Assembly: GCA_036741695.1 (NCBI GenBank)
Contig: DAINRU010000001.1
Coordinates: 71,938 to 135,937 of the forward strand
Direction of reading: 5' to 3'
Source: JAFANK01 sp036741695
GTDB lineage: Bacteria; Vulcanimicrobiota; Vulcanimicrobiia; Eremiobacterales; Eremiobacteraceae
DNA: 64,000 nt
Position 1 is the first letter of the stretch. Every line of letters begins with the position of its first letter. Positions 35,271 through 44,191 of the stretch are shown piece by piece. The notes beneath the pieces were generated by a model. It was not told the DNA's origin. It ran no database searches and worked only from the letters and a program-made list of their open reading frames with translations. The position numbers were made by a program, and so were the translations under genes.

Positions 35271-36250
35271 CCATGGCCGCGCCTCCGCTTGTGGTGCTCG
35301 CCGGTCTGCTCGTGAGCGCGCTTGTCATTCCCTGGCTCATCGCGCGCCAACGGCGCGCCAGCCTCGGTCAGCATGTCTATGAAGACGCGCCCAAGACGCA
35401 CACCACGAAGCAGGGAACGCCGACCATGGGTGGGATCGCCTTCGTCGCCGCCGCCGCCGTCGGTTTCGCCATGGGTGGGATGCGCATGGAGAGCCTGCCC
35501 ATCCTCGCGCTGACTATCGCCGCAGGCGCGATCGGCTTCACCGACGATCTGCTCATCCTGCGCGCGCAGCGTGCGCTGGGCCTGCGTGCTCGCGCGAAGT
35601 TCGCGCTCGTCGCCGCGGTGGCGCTCGGCTACGTGGCGTGGGTCTACTCAAGCGGTCTTGCCGGGCCCGCGCAGACCTGGTTCGGCACGACACTTCAGCT
35701 GCCGCTGTGGCTGTGGTGGGCCTTAAGCGTGCTCGCCATCGTCGGTGCCGCCAACGCGGTCAATCTCACGGACGGGCTCGACGGCCTTGCCGCCGGCACG
35801 ACGATCCCCGCGCTCATCGGCGTGCAGCTCACCGCGCGCTTCTCCGGCATCACGGCCGGTGCGAGCGTGGGCGACGCCGTCTTAGGAGCGCTGCTCGGAT
35901 TTTTGTGGTTCAATCGCCATCCGGCGCGGATCTTCATGGGCGACACCGGGTCGTTGGCCTTGGGCGCGCTGCTCGCCGGGCTCGCCATCCAGTCGGGTGC
36001 GCTCTTGCTCTTGCCGCTCTTCGGTGCCGTCTTCGTGCTCGAGGCGCTCTCGGTCATCGCGCAAGTCGTGAGCTTCAAGACCACGGGCAAGCGCATCTTC
36101 AAGATGAGCCCCTTGCACCACCACTTCGAACTGTCCGGTTGGCGCGAGACGGCCGTGACCTCCACCTTCGTCGTCGTCGCCGCGCTGGGAGCGGCTGCGA
36201 CCTGGGTCACCTGGTGGTCGTCAAACGCACGGGCGCTACGGCCTTTATGA
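35267..36250 (+). CDS. mraY: Phospho-MurNAc-pentapeptide transferase
   Basis: A 327-residue polytopic enzyme forming lipid I on undecaprenyl phosphate. It has about ten helices and the family motifs THTTKQGTPTMGGIAF, the aspartates in FTDD, NAVNLTDGLDGLAAG, GDTGSLALGALLA, and the histidine motif FKMSPLHHHFEL. ATG 35267 overlaps the CofE-like gene by 4 bp. A gap of only 15 bp leads to murD. Confidence 0.97.
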   Translation: MTMAAPPLVVLAGLLVSALVIPWLIARQRRASLGQHVYEDAPKTHTTKQGTPTMGGIAFVAAAAVGFAMGGMRMESLPILALTIAAGAIGFTDDLLILRAQRALGLRARAKFALVAAVALGYVAWVYSSGLAGPAQTWFGTTLQLPLWLWWALSVLAIVGAANAVNLTDGLDGLAAGTTIPALIGVQLTARFSGITAGASVGDAVLGALLGFLWFNRHPARIFMGDTGSLALGALLAGLAIQSGALLLLPLFGAVFVLEALSVIAQVVSFKTTGKRIFKMSPLHHHFELSGWRETAVTSTFVVVAALGAAATWVTWWSSNARALRPL

Positions 36251-36265
36251 CGAAGACGCAACGCG

Positions 36266-37651
36266 ATGTTTAAGAAGGGCGATCGTGTGCTCGTCATCGG
36301 CGTCGGTCGCAGCGGTCTGGCGACGATCGAGGTGCTGCGCTCGCGCGGCGTGCGCGTCACGGCCTACGATGACAAACCGACCGAGCTCTTACCACAGGAA
36401 GCGCGCGACACGCTTGCGCGCTTGCGCGTGCCGCTCGTCAATGAAGAAGATTTGGCCCGCGTGGCGGAAGCGGCCAAGGCGGCGATCGTGTCGCCGGGCG
36501 TGCCCTTGACCCATCGCGCCGTGGCTCGCGTGCACGATGCGGGGCGGCCGGTCATCTCGGAGATCGAGCTGGCTTATGCCATCGCCTCGGGACCGATCAT
36601 CGCCGTGACCGGCAGCAAAGGGAAGTCGACGACGACTGCGCTCATCGGGCATCTGTTGCGCAGCGCCGGCATCGCAGCCCGAGTGGGCGGCAACATCGGC
36701 AATCCGCTCGTGCGCGAGACGGCGAGCGCGCAGCCCGATGAATGGATCGTCGCCGAGGTCTCGAGCTTCCAGCTCGAGGGCATCCGAACGTTCGCGCCAC
36801 GCATCAGCGTGCTGCTCAACATCTCGCCCGACCACCTGGACCGCTACCACTCGATGGAGGAATACGCCGAAGCGAAGTACCGCATCTTCGCCAACCAGAA
36901 GCCCGACGACATCTTCATCGGCAACGCAGACGACGAGCACTGCGCGGCGTTGCGCTCCGGCGCTGGGCGCACGGTCCCCTGTCGCGCTCTGTGGTATGGC
37001 ATGGACCCGTCCGATCGTGGGCTGACGGCGACGCTCGAGGGTGACGCTATGGTCGTGCGTGACAAGCGCCGCGAAGCGCCGCTCATCGACGTCGCGGATC
37101 TGCGCATCCGTGGACGGCACAACATCTCCAACGCCATGGCCGCGACGCTCGCGAGCCTGAGCGCCGGTGCGAAGCTCGAGGCCATCCGCAAGGGCTTGCG
37201 CACCTTCGATCCGCTGCCTCACCGCCTCACGGTCGTGCATCGCGGTTCGGGCATCACCTGGATCGACGACAGCAAGGCGACCAATCCGGCAGCGGCTGCC
37301 GCCGCCCTCGAGTCGATCGACGACCCGGTCATCCTCATCGCCGGCGGCAAGAGCAAGAAGACCGACTTCACCGCTTTCGCCGCTGCCGCGAGCAAACGCG
37401 CCAAAAGGGTCATCCTCATCGGTGAGACCGCACGCCAGATCGGCGAGCTGATCGAGGGACCACCTGTCGTCTACGCGCAAAACCTCGAAGCCGCAGTCGA
37501 CAACGCGGCCGCCGGCGCGACGAGCGGCGACGTCGTCCTGCTCTCGCCGGCGTGCGCTTCCTTTGATATGTTCGAAAGCGCCGAGCAGCGCGGCGAGCAT
37601 TTCGCCGAACTGGCACGTGCGCGGCGCGACCCCGATATGGCGGCGCCATGA
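36266..37651 (+). CDS. murD: UDP-MurNAc-L-alanine:D-glutamate ligase
   Basis: A 461-residue Mur ligase adding D-glutamate. An N-terminal Rossmann-like UDP-binding domain (VLVIGVGRSGLATIEVLRSRG) is followed by SPGVPLTHR, the ATP loop AVTGSKGKSTTTALIGHLL, GGNIGNPL, SSFQLEGI, SPDHLDRYHSM and the C-terminal DDSKATNPAAAAAAL. It ends with an ATGA overlap into ftsW. Length and motif order match the family exactly. Confidence 0.96.
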   Translation: MFKKGDRVLVIGVGRSGLATIEVLRSRGVRVTAYDDKPTELLPQEARDTLARLRVPLVNEEDLARVAEAAKAAIVSPGVPLTHRAVARVHDAGRPVISEIELAYAIASGPIIAVTGSKGKSTTTALIGHLLRSAGIAARVGGNIGNPLVRETASAQPDEWIVAEVSSFQLEGIRTFAPRISVLLNISPDHLDRYHSMEEYAEAKYRIFANQKPDDIFIGNADDEHCAALRSGAGRTVPCRALWYGMDPSDRGLTATLEGDAMVVRDKRREAPLIDVADLRIRGRHNISNAMAATLASLSAGAKLEAIRKGLRTFDPLPHRLTVVHRGSGITWIDDSKATNPAAAAAALESIDDPVILIAGGKSKKTDFTAFAAAASKRAKRVILIGETARQIGELIEGPPVVYAQNLEAAVDNAAAGATSGDVVLLSPACASFDMFESAEQRGEHFAELARARRDPDMAAP

Positions 37652-38784
37652 CGCAGCGCCGAGCGCCCGACGCGGTCCTGCTCGCCATCGCCGGGCTGCT
37701 CACCGCCATCGGCATCGTCATGGTGTTCTCCGCCTCATCGGCCGTGGCGTACACGCAGTACCACGACGCGGCATACTACCTCAAGCGCGAGTTGCTGTGG
37801 GCGGTGGTCGGCGCAGGCGCGCTCGTGCTCGGCATGCGCCTCGACTACACGAAGCTGCGGCCGGCGGCGCCCTGGATCTTCGGCATCGCAGTCGTGCTGC
37901 TGGCGGCGGTCCTCATCCCGAGTCTAGGATCCATCGAGGGCGGTGCGCGGCGCTGGCTGTCGCTGCGGCTCTTCACCTTCGAACCGTCGGAATTCGCCAA
38001 GCTGGCAATCGTGATTTTGCTAGCGCGCCTCGTGTCCGCGCGCGCGGATGGGGCCGCGTCGTTCGCCCGCGTCGGCTTCCCGGCGCTTTTCTGGGTCGGC
38101 GTGTGCTTTGCGCTCGTCATGCGCCAGCCGGATCTGGGCACGGCATCGATCTACTTGCTGACCGCGTTCGTCATGCTCTTCGCCAGCGGCGCGCAGCTCA
38201 TCCATCTGGCCATCGAGGCCGCCGTCGCGGTCCCCGCGCTGCTTGGCTTCATCTACGCAAGCCCGTACCGGCGCGATCGTTTTCTCGCGTTCCTCCACCC
38301 CTGGAAGGATCCGCAAGGGACCGGCTATCACATCATCCAGTCGTTGTACGCGCTCGGTTCGGGAGGTCTCTTCGGCCTTGGGCTCGGGCAGAGCCGCCAG
38401 AAGTTCGGCTATCTCCCCGCCCAGCACACCGACTTCATCTTCTCGATCATCGGTGAAGAGCTCGGCTTCGTGGGCGCCGCGGCGGTGCTCATCCTGTTCC
38501 TCGCCTTCGCGTATCGCGGCGTGCGCATCGCCATGCGAGCCGATGATCGGTTCGGATACTTCCTCGCCATCGGCCTGACCGCGTCGATCACGATCCAGGC
38601 GCTCATCAACATCGGCGTCGTCACCTCGTCCTGGCCGGTCACGGGCGTGCCGCTGCCGTTCATCAGCTATGGCGGCACCTCGCTCGTCATGACGCTGTTC
38701 GGCGTTGGGCTTTTGGCTAGCGTCTCGCGCGGCAAACGCGCACCCGCCTCTGCCATGCCGGTCACGCAGCGGAAAGCCTCGTAA
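37648..38784 (+). CDS. ftsW: SEDS-family peptidoglycan glycosyltransferase FtsW
   Basis: A 378-residue membrane protein with about ten helices. It polymerises lipid II at the septum with the class B PBP encoded upstream. SEDS signatures: GARRWLSLRLFTFEPSEFAKLAIV, MRQPDLGTASI, a large extracytoplasmic loop with GTGYHIIQSLYALGSGGLFG and LPAQHTDFIFSIIGEE (the catalytic aspartate region), and LPFISYGGTSLV near the end. ATG 37648 overlaps murD by 4 bp. Position next to murG favours FtsW over RodA. Confidence 0.95.
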   Translation: MTQRRAPDAVLLAIAGLLTAIGIVMVFSASSAVAYTQYHDAAYYLKRELLWAVVGAGALVLGMRLDYTKLRPAAPWIFGIAVVLLAAVLIPSLGSIEGGARRWLSLRLFTFEPSEFAKLAIVILLARLVSARADGAASFARVGFPALFWVGVCFALVMRQPDLGTASIYLLTAFVMLFASGAQLIHLAIEAAVAVPALLGFIYASPYRRDRFLAFLHPWKDPQGTGYHIIQSLYALGSGGLFGLGLGQSRQKFGYLPAQHTDFIFSIIGEELGFVGAAAVLILFLAFAYRGVRIAMRADDRFGYFLAIGLTASITIQALINIGVVTSSWPVTGVPLPFISYGGTSLVMTLFGVGLLASVSRGKRAPASAMPVTQRKAS

Positions 38785-38788
38785 CGTC

Positions 38789-40012
38789 ATGCGCGTCATC
38801 TTCTCCGGCGGCGGCACCGGCGGACACATCTATCCGACGCTCTCGCTCGCCCACGCGCTCATGCAGAGCGAAGGCGACGCTGGCGTCTGCGAGCCCCAGG
38901 CTTCCGATGGCCGCGCGCGCAGCGATGCGCGGGCCAGCCTCTCCGAGTGGTCGGGATCATCACGCTTGCATGCCATCCTCTTCGTCGGTGCGGCGGGCAA
39001 CGTCGACGAGCAGCTGCTCACGCGCGACGGGATTCCCTACAAGACGTTGAGCAGCCGTCCGCTCGCGGGCACATCGGGACTCAAGAGCGCGCTCAGTCTC
39101 GCCGGCAACGCGGCGGCGGTGGCCATGGCGCTGCCGGTTGTGTCGCACTTCCGTCCGGACGCGATCGTGGGCAGCGGCGGATATGCCTGCGCTCCAGCCG
39201 TGCTCGCTGGTGCGCTCTTGCGCAGGGCTGGGCGCCTGCCCAAGCTGCGCATGATGCTCATCGAGCCCAACGTCATGCCCGGCATGGCCAACCGTCGGCT
39301 GGCCCGCTACGTGGACGAGGTCTGGGGCGGCTATGCCGACTGCGACACCGCGCAACATTTCGGCGACAAGTTCCGGCTGACCGGGATTCCCGTGCGCCCC
39401 GACCTCTACACCCCCATGGCCAAAGCCGATGCGCGGCGCAGCCTGGGGTTGGACCCGGAGCGTTTCACGCTGCTCGTCTTCGGCGGCAGTCAGGGAGCGC
39501 GCAGCATCAACGTGGCCACGAGCGGCATGGTCGCCCGGCGGCGCCTGCCGGCGGACTGGCAGATACTCCATCTCACAGGCAAGCGGGACTATGACTGGAT
39601 GGTCGCCGAGCGCAAGAGAGAGCCAAACGACAACCGCTACACGATGTTGCCCTATCTCGACACGATGGCCCTGGCATACTGGGCGGCCGATCTTGCGCTG
39701 TGCCGCGCGGGCGCATCGACGCTGGCCGAGGTGTGCACGGTCGGCTTGCCCGCCATCTTCGTGCCCTATCCGCACGCGAGCGAGGATCACCAGCGCGCGA
39801 ATGCCGCCTACGTCGTCGACCGCGGAGCGGCACTCACCATCACAGACGCCAGCCTGACGCCGGATTCGCTCTACTGGATGCTCGTCGACTCGGCCGAGCC
39901 GCAGAAGTTGAACGCCATCACGGTCGCATTGCGACGCATCGCACGTCGCGACGCGGCGGAGACCATGCTCTCGCGCCTGCTCGACACAGGGCCAACCTTG
40001 ACGCTCGCCTAA
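38789..40012 (+). CDS. murG: Lipid II-forming N-acetylglucosaminyltransferase with a palindromic insertion
   Basis: A 407-residue GT-B enzyme adding GlcNAc to lipid I. Motifs: MRVIFSGGGTGGHIYP, GSGGYACAPAVLA, LIEPNVMPGMANR, VFGGSQGARSIN, CRAGASTLAEVCTVGLPAIFVPYPHASEDHQ. Between the first helix (AHALMQ) and the strand LHAILFVG lies an extra segment of about 33 residues (27-58, SEGDAGVCEPQASDGRARSD...) absent from MurG proteins I know, where only a few residues are usual. Its DNA contains a 43-bp palindrome at 38898-38940. ATG 38789 lies 4 bp after ftsW. Confidence 0.95.
   Translation: MRVIFSGGGTGGHIYPTLSLAHALMQSEGDAGVCEPQASDGRARSDARASLSEWSGSSRLHAILFVGAAGNVDEQLLTRDGIPYKTLSSRPLAGTSGLKSALSLAGNAAAVAMALPVVSHFRPDAIVGSGGYACAPAVLAGALLRRAGRLPKLRMMLIEPNVMPGMANRRLARYVDEVWGGYADCDTAQHFGDKFRLTGIPVRPDLYTPMAKADARRSLGLDPERFTLLVFGGSQGARSINVATSGMVARRRLPADWQILHLTGKRDYDWMVAERKREPNDNRYTMLPYLDTMALAYWAADLALCRAGASTLAEVCTVGLPAIFVPYPHASEDHQRANAAYVVDRGAALTITDASLTPDSLYWMLVDSAEPQKLNAITVALRRIARRDAAETMLSRLLDTGPTLTLA
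38898..38940. repeat. Imperfect palindrome inside murG coding sequence
   Basis: AGGCT, GGCC and CGCGCA on the left pair with TGCGCG, GGCC and AGCCT on the right around a GCGA centre, with short unpaired stretches. The reading frame stays open. It resembles in style the protein-coding palindromic elements of Rickettsia, though no relation is shown. Confidence 0.6.
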
Positions 40013-40024
40013 TCGCAGGAGCAG

Positions 40025-41446
40025 ATGAGACGTACGCATCGCCACGTGCACTTTGTGGGTATCGGGGGCATCGGCATGAGCGCGATCGCCCGCGTGCTGC
40101 TTGCGCTCGGCGTGGGCGTTTCCGGCTCCGATCTTAAGATGACGGGCACGCTCGAGAAGCTGCGCGGTCTGGGCGCCACCGTCACGCTCGGCCACGCTTC
40201 CGAGAACGTGCGCGGCGCGGATGCCGTGGTCATCTCGTCGGCGATCCCAGCTGACAATCCCGAGGTCATCGCCGCGCACAAGGCCGGCATCGTCGTCATG
40301 CAGCGCGCGGAGATGCTCGCCGAGATCATGGCCGATAAGCGCGGCATCGCCGTCTCGGGCACGCACGGCAAGACGACCACCACCTCCATGGTGGCCTCGG
40401 TGCTCGACGCGGGCGGCTTCGCGCCGACCGTGCTCATCGGCGGCGAGGTCAACGATCTCGGCGCCAACGCGCGGCTCGGCTCGGGCGACATCGTGGTCGC
40501 CGAAGCGGACGAGAGCGACGCGTCCTTCCTGCGGCTGAAACCCACCTGCGCCGTCGTCACCAACATCGAGAACGATCATCTCGGCTATTATCGCGATCTC
40601 GAGCATCTCGTCGAGACGTTCAGCGCATTCCTCGACCGCGTGCCGCCCGAGGGGTGCATCGTCGCTTCCGCTGATTGCTCCGCGGTCAGCGAGCTGCTGC
40701 GCCGCTTCCGGCAATCGCCCAGCCTGCTCGGCGATCCGACGATCGTCACCACCGGCTTCGATGCGGCGGCCGACATACGCGCGATCGAGCCTGAGCTTGC
40801 CGACTTCGGTTCGTCGTTCACCGTGCGCGCCGGGCCGCAAGAGCTGGGCGAGATCGTGTTGCGCGTCCCCGGCCGCATCAACATCTCCAATGCGCTCTCC
40901 GCAGTGGCGGTCGGCCTGCGCTTCGGCGTGAGTTTTGAGGCCACCGCGCGCGCGCTCGCCCGTTTCCGCGGCGTCGCGCGGCGCTTCCAAGTGCTGTATG
41001 ACAGCGAATCGCTGCTGGTCGTGGACGATTACGCTCACCACCCCACGGCAGTGCAGGAGACGATCGCCGCAGCACGCGCCTATTGGCGCGGGCGCATCGT
41101 CGTCGCGTTTCAGCCGCACCGCTATAGCCGCACCGCCTACCTCATGCGCGATTTCGCACGCGCGCTCATGCGCGCGGATGAGATCGTGGTCGCTGACATC
41201 TATCCGGCCGGCGAGCTGCCGCTGCCCGGCGTGCGCGCCGAGTCGATCGTGGACTTCATCCGCGATCTCGAAGCCGACAAGCCGGTGACGCACTTGCCCA
41301 AGCCCGCCGACGTGCTCGCCTATCTGCAGCGCACGATCAAGTCCGGGGACCTCGTCCTCACGCTGGGCGCCGGCGACATCGGCGGCGTGGCCCACGAGCT
41401 CGCCGCCGGTCTGTCCGCCGCAGACGCCGGCGTGGCGAATCTCTAG
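40025..41446 (+). CDS. murC: UDP-N-acetylmuramate:L-alanine ligase
   Basis: A 473-residue Mur ligase adding the first stem residue. It has HFVGIGGIGMSAIARVLLALG at the N-terminus, SSAIPADNPE, the ATP loop VSGTHGKTTTTSMVASVL, ADESDASFLRLKP, TNIENDHLGYY, the C-terminal VDDYAHHPTAVQETI and FQPHRYSRTAYL. AGGAG lies close upstream of ATG 40025. The next gene, murB, starts 17 bp after its stop. Confidence 0.96.
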   Translation: MRRTHRHVHFVGIGGIGMSAIARVLLALGVGVSGSDLKMTGTLEKLRGLGATVTLGHASENVRGADAVVISSAIPADNPEVIAAHKAGIVVMQRAEMLAEIMADKRGIAVSGTHGKTTTTSMVASVLDAGGFAPTVLIGGEVNDLGANARLGSGDIVVAEADESDASFLRLKPTCAVVTNIENDHLGYYRDLEHLVETFSAFLDRVPPEGCIVASADCSAVSELLRRFRQSPSLLGDPTIVTTGFDAAADIRAIEPELADFGSSFTVRAGPQELGEIVLRVPGRINISNALSAVAVGLRFGVSFEATARALARFRGVARRFQVLYDSESLLVVDDYAHHPTAVQETIAAARAYWRGRIVVAFQPHRYSRTAYLMRDFARALMRADEIVVADIYPAGELPLPGVRAESIVDFIRDLEADKPVTHLPKPADVLAYLQRTIKSGDLVLTLGAGDIGGVAHELAAGLSAADAGVANL

Positions 41447-41463
41447 CGCCGGCCAGACCCATC

Positions 41464-42384
41464 GTGAGCGCCGCGTCATCGATCCCAGGGCGTGCGGTGA
41501 CGCCGTCACATCGCGAGCAACTGCGCCAGCTGTTGGGCGCGGCCGTGACGTTCGACGAGCCGCTCGCGCCCAAGACCTCGATGCGCATCGGCGGTCCGGC
41601 TGCGGCCTATGCGATCGTCAGCGACGTTTCCAACCTTGTCGCCCTGCTCGCCTGGTGCACTCGCGACAACGTGGCCTGGACGATTTTGGGCCTGGGCAGC
41701 AACGTGCTGGTGAGCGACGCCGGATTCGCCGGGGTCGTCGTGCGTCTGGCCGGAGAGTTCACGCGCATCTCGGTCGTGGGGACGACGGTGCGCGCCGGTG
41801 GCGCTGCACCCATCGTCGCGGTCTGCCGCGAAGCGGCCAAAGCCGGTTTGGCCGGTGCCGAGGCGCTCGTCGGCGTGCCGGGGACGGTCGGCGGTGCCGT
41901 GCGCATGAACGCCGGCACCAAGGTTGAGATCGGCGACCTCGTGCGCCGCGTCGAGGTGGTGGTGGCGGGCGAAGCGATGCAGACCTACACGCTGCCGCAA
42001 TTCGCCTACCGCAGCTCGACGCTGGATCGCCGGGCCGTGGTCTGCGCTGCGGAGCTCGAGCTGCAGGCCGGCGACACGCGCGGCGTGCAGGCGGAGCTGC
42101 TGCGCCATATCGAGCGGCGCAATGCCACGCAGCCGCTCGAACTCCCGAACTCGGGAAGCATCTTCCGCAATCCGGCCGGCGACTACGCCGCGCGGCTCAT
42201 CGAAAGCGCGGGCTGCAAAGGCGTGCGCATAGGCGGCGCGCAGGTCTCAGAAAAGCATGCCAACTTCATCGTCAACCGCGGCGGCGCGACCTGTGCGGAT
42301 GTGCTGGCCCTCATCGAGGAGGTCCGCGAGACGGTGCGCCGCGAGCACGACGTCGACTTGGAGCTCGAGGTCCAGCTCCTGTGA
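41464..42384 (+). CDS. murB: UDP-N-acetylenolpyruvoylglucosamine reductase
   Basis: A 306-residue FAD enzyme making UDP-MurNAc. Motifs: PKTSMRIGGPAAAYAIV, LGLGSNVLVSDAGFAGVVVRL, GVPGTVGGAVRMNAG, the FAYRSSTLD segment with the catalytic serine region, NSGSIFRNPAGDYAARLIE, KGVRIGGAQVSEKHANFIVN. The NSGSIFRNP form and the compact length fit type II MurB. The start is GTG 41464, 17 bp after murC. Confidence 0.95.
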   Translation: MSAASSIPGRAVTPSHREQLRQLLGAAVTFDEPLAPKTSMRIGGPAAAYAIVSDVSNLVALLAWCTRDNVAWTILGLGSNVLVSDAGFAGVVVRLAGEFTRISVVGTTVRAGGAAPIVAVCREAAKAGLAGAEALVGVPGTVGGAVRMNAGTKVEIGDLVRRVEVVVAGEAMQTYTLPQFAYRSSTLDRRAVVCAAELELQAGDTRGVQAELLRHIERRNATQPLELPNSGSIFRNPAGDYAARLIESAGCKGVRIGGAQVSEKHANFIVNRGGATCADVLALIEEVRETVRREHDVDLELEVQLL

Positions 42385-42400
42385 CCGGCATGACGCGCTA

Positions 42401-43324
42401 GTGCCGGCCAAACCCGCCATCGCCGTGCTCATGGGCGGCAGCTCGGCGGAGAGCGAGATCAGCCTGCAGACGGGCGCTGGCGTCATGCAGGCGCTCAAGG
42501 CGCTCGACTACCCGGCCACGCGGATCGATCATGGCGAAGGCTTCGTCGACGAGTTGCGCCGCGTGCGACCGGCTGCGGTCTTCAACGCCCTGCACGGCGG
42601 TGACGGCGAGGACGGAACGGTGCAAGCCGTGCTCGAGTGGCTGCGCATCCCCTATCAAGGTTCGGGAGTACGCGCATCCGCGGTCGCGATGGATAAGTGG
42701 GTCTCTAAGGCGCTGCTGCGCGCCGAGGGCTTGCCGGCACCGCGCGGCATCCGCATGACTGCGGGCGATGCACGCTCGTTCTCGGTCGCCACGGCCTTTG
42801 GACTGCCCTGCGTCGTCAAGCCGCGCGCGGAAGGATCGGCCGTCGGCGTGAGCATCGTGCGCGAGGAACGTGAATGGGCAGATGCGGTGCGCGATGCGAC
42901 GATCGGCGCCGGTGAGATCTTGATCGAGGAGTACGTGGCCGGCCGCGAGTTCACCGTCGCCATCTTGGGCGATCAGGCGCTGCCCATCGTCGAGATCACG
43001 CCGCACGACCGCTTCTATAGCTACACGGCCAAGTACACCCCCGGTGGCAGCACGCACACGGTTCCTGCGCGGCTCGACGCCGACGTCGGCGCGCAGATGG
43101 AGCGGGCGGCGCTCGCGATGCACGCAGCGCTGGGAGCACGAGACTATTCGCGGGTCGACATCATGCTCGCGGATTCGGGGAGCTTGGCCATCTTGGAATG
43201 CAACACGCTGCCCGGGCTCACCCCGCTCAGTCTCTTTCCTGACGCCGCCCGAGCCGCCGGGATATCGTATGAAGCGCTGGTCGAGCGGCTGCTGCTGTGC
43301 GCCCTATCACGCTCCCGTCCCTGA
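42401..43324 (+). CDS. ddl: D-alanine-D-alanine ligase
   Basis: A 307-residue ATP-grasp enzyme making the D-Ala-D-Ala dipeptide used by MurF. Motifs: VLMGGSSAESEISLQTG, FNALHGGDGEDGTVQ, YQGSGVRASAVAMDKWVSK, PCVVKPRAEGSAVGVSIV, EEYVAGREFTVAIL, YTAKYTPGGSTHTVPA, ILECNTLPGLTPLSLFP. The start is GTG 42401, 16 bp after murB. It is the last gene of the cluster; a new promoter-like region follows and no ftsQ, ftsA or ftsZ is seen. Confidence 0.96.
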   Translation: MPAKPAIAVLMGGSSAESEISLQTGAGVMQALKALDYPATRIDHGEGFVDELRRVRPAAVFNALHGGDGEDGTVQAVLEWLRIPYQGSGVRASAVAMDKWVSKALLRAEGLPAPRGIRMTAGDARSFSVATAFGLPCVVKPRAEGSAVGVSIVREEREWADAVRDATIGAGEILIEEYVAGREFTVAILGDQALPIVEITPHDRFYSYTAKYTPGGSTHTVPARLDADVGAQMERAALAMHAALGARDYSRVDIMLADSGSLAILECNTLPGLTPLSLFPDAARAAGISYEALVERLLLCALSRSRP

Positions 43325-43348
43325 CACGAACGTAATCTGCCGAAGTAT

Positions 43349-43354
43349 TATAAT
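43349..43354 (+). promoter_or_regulatory. Candidate -10 box before the Tim44-like gene
   Basis: A perfect TATAAT lies six bases upstream of palindromic repeat copy 2, so a transcript starting about seven bases later would begin at the hairpin. No convincing -35 is present at the right spacing. Confidence 0.35.
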
Positions 43355-43359
43355 GTAGC

Positions 43360-43379
43360 AACGGACCTTTAGGTCCGTT
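43360..43379 (+). repeat. Palindromic repeat, copy 2
   Basis: AACGGACCT-TT-AGGTCCGTT, preceded by TGTAGC and located in the leader of the gene starting at 43394. The same stem occurs at 5818, 60312 and 63576. Confidence 0.85.
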
Positions 43380-43393
43380 TCACGGAAAGATAC

Positions 43394-44137
43394 ATGCTGG
43401 GAGATTTCTGGTCAGAGCTTTTCGGCAGCGTCGGCACGCTGCTCAACGGACTGACCCAAAGCCGGGATCGCGAGTTCGTGTTCGTGGACCAAGGCGACGT
43501 ATCACCGAGCGCGCTCGGCGGCGGCATTGCCGCGCAGCCGACGCCTATGGCTCCCCCCATGTGGGTGCAGGCCAAAGCGCAGCTCGAGAGCCTGCAAAAA
43601 GCCGATCCCAATTTCCTTGAGTCGACATTTTTGACGCAGGTGGCGAGAACGTACTGCGCTGCGCTCACGGCCGAAGGCACGCTGAACGCCGATGCGCTCG
43701 CGGGCACCGTGACGCCATCATTCTTGACGTGCTTCACGCAGCGCATCGCCCAGTGGCGTGACGGCGGGTTCACGCGCGTCATGACCGACGTGAGCCTCGA
43801 TCCGCCGACGACGTTCAAGGTCACGATCGGAGGCGACATCCAGTCGATCACGGTGCGCTTCACCGGCACGGCTCGGCGCTTCACTAAAGAAGACATGACC
43901 AACCTCGTCACCGAGGGCAGCGCACAACCGCAATCGTTCACCGAGTTCGCGACCTTCGTCCGCCCAGCCGGCTCGACGACACCGAAAAGCACGGCCGACG
44001 GCGGCCCGCTGCACTGCCCGTCGTGCGGTGCGCCGGCGACCGATGGCGCCCTTAAGTGCGCGTTTTGCGGCGCGTCGCTCTCAGGCACGGGCGGCACCTG
44101 GCAGCTCGACCACACGAGCATCTCAGCCTACACCTAA
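43394..44137 (+). CDS. Tim44-like domain protein with C-terminal zinc ribbon
   Basis: 247 residues. The central part (about 55-190) resembles the Tim44/MRPL45 NTF2-like domain: WVQAKAQLESLQKADPNFLESTFLTQVARTYCAAL, GTVTPSFLTCF, then beta strands TTFKVTIGGDIQSITVRFTGTARRF. The C-terminus has a zinc ribbon CPSCG...CAFCG (about 210-230). No signal peptide or membrane helix is evident. Bacterial Tim44-like proteins are poorly characterised, and some are membrane-associated. ATG 43394 follows repeat copy 2 by 14 bases with GGAAAG as a weak SD. The next gene, a site-2 protease, starts 54 bp downstream. Confidence 0.7.
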   Translation: MLGDFWSELFGSVGTLLNGLTQSRDREFVFVDQGDVSPSALGGGIAAQPTPMAPPMWVQAKAQLESLQKADPNFLESTFLTQVARTYCAALTAEGTLNADALAGTVTPSFLTCFTQRIAQWRDGGFTRVMTDVSLDPPTTFKVTIGGDIQSITVRFTGTARRFTKEDMTNLVTEGSAQPQSFTEFATFVRPAGSTTPKSTADGGPLHCPSCGAPATDGALKCAFCGASLSGTGGTWQLDHTSISAYT

Positions 44138-44191
44138 GACGCGAGAAGCCCAGGTTTTCAGCGCGCGCGTCGAAAAGACGCATCTCCCCTC

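Noticed and set aside
38960..41509. An 849-codon open frame on the minus strand opposite murG and murC
   Set aside because: It is the antisense of two well-identified genes in a GC-rich genome; the translation shows no family motifs and consists of typical Arg/His/Asp-rich antisense composition.
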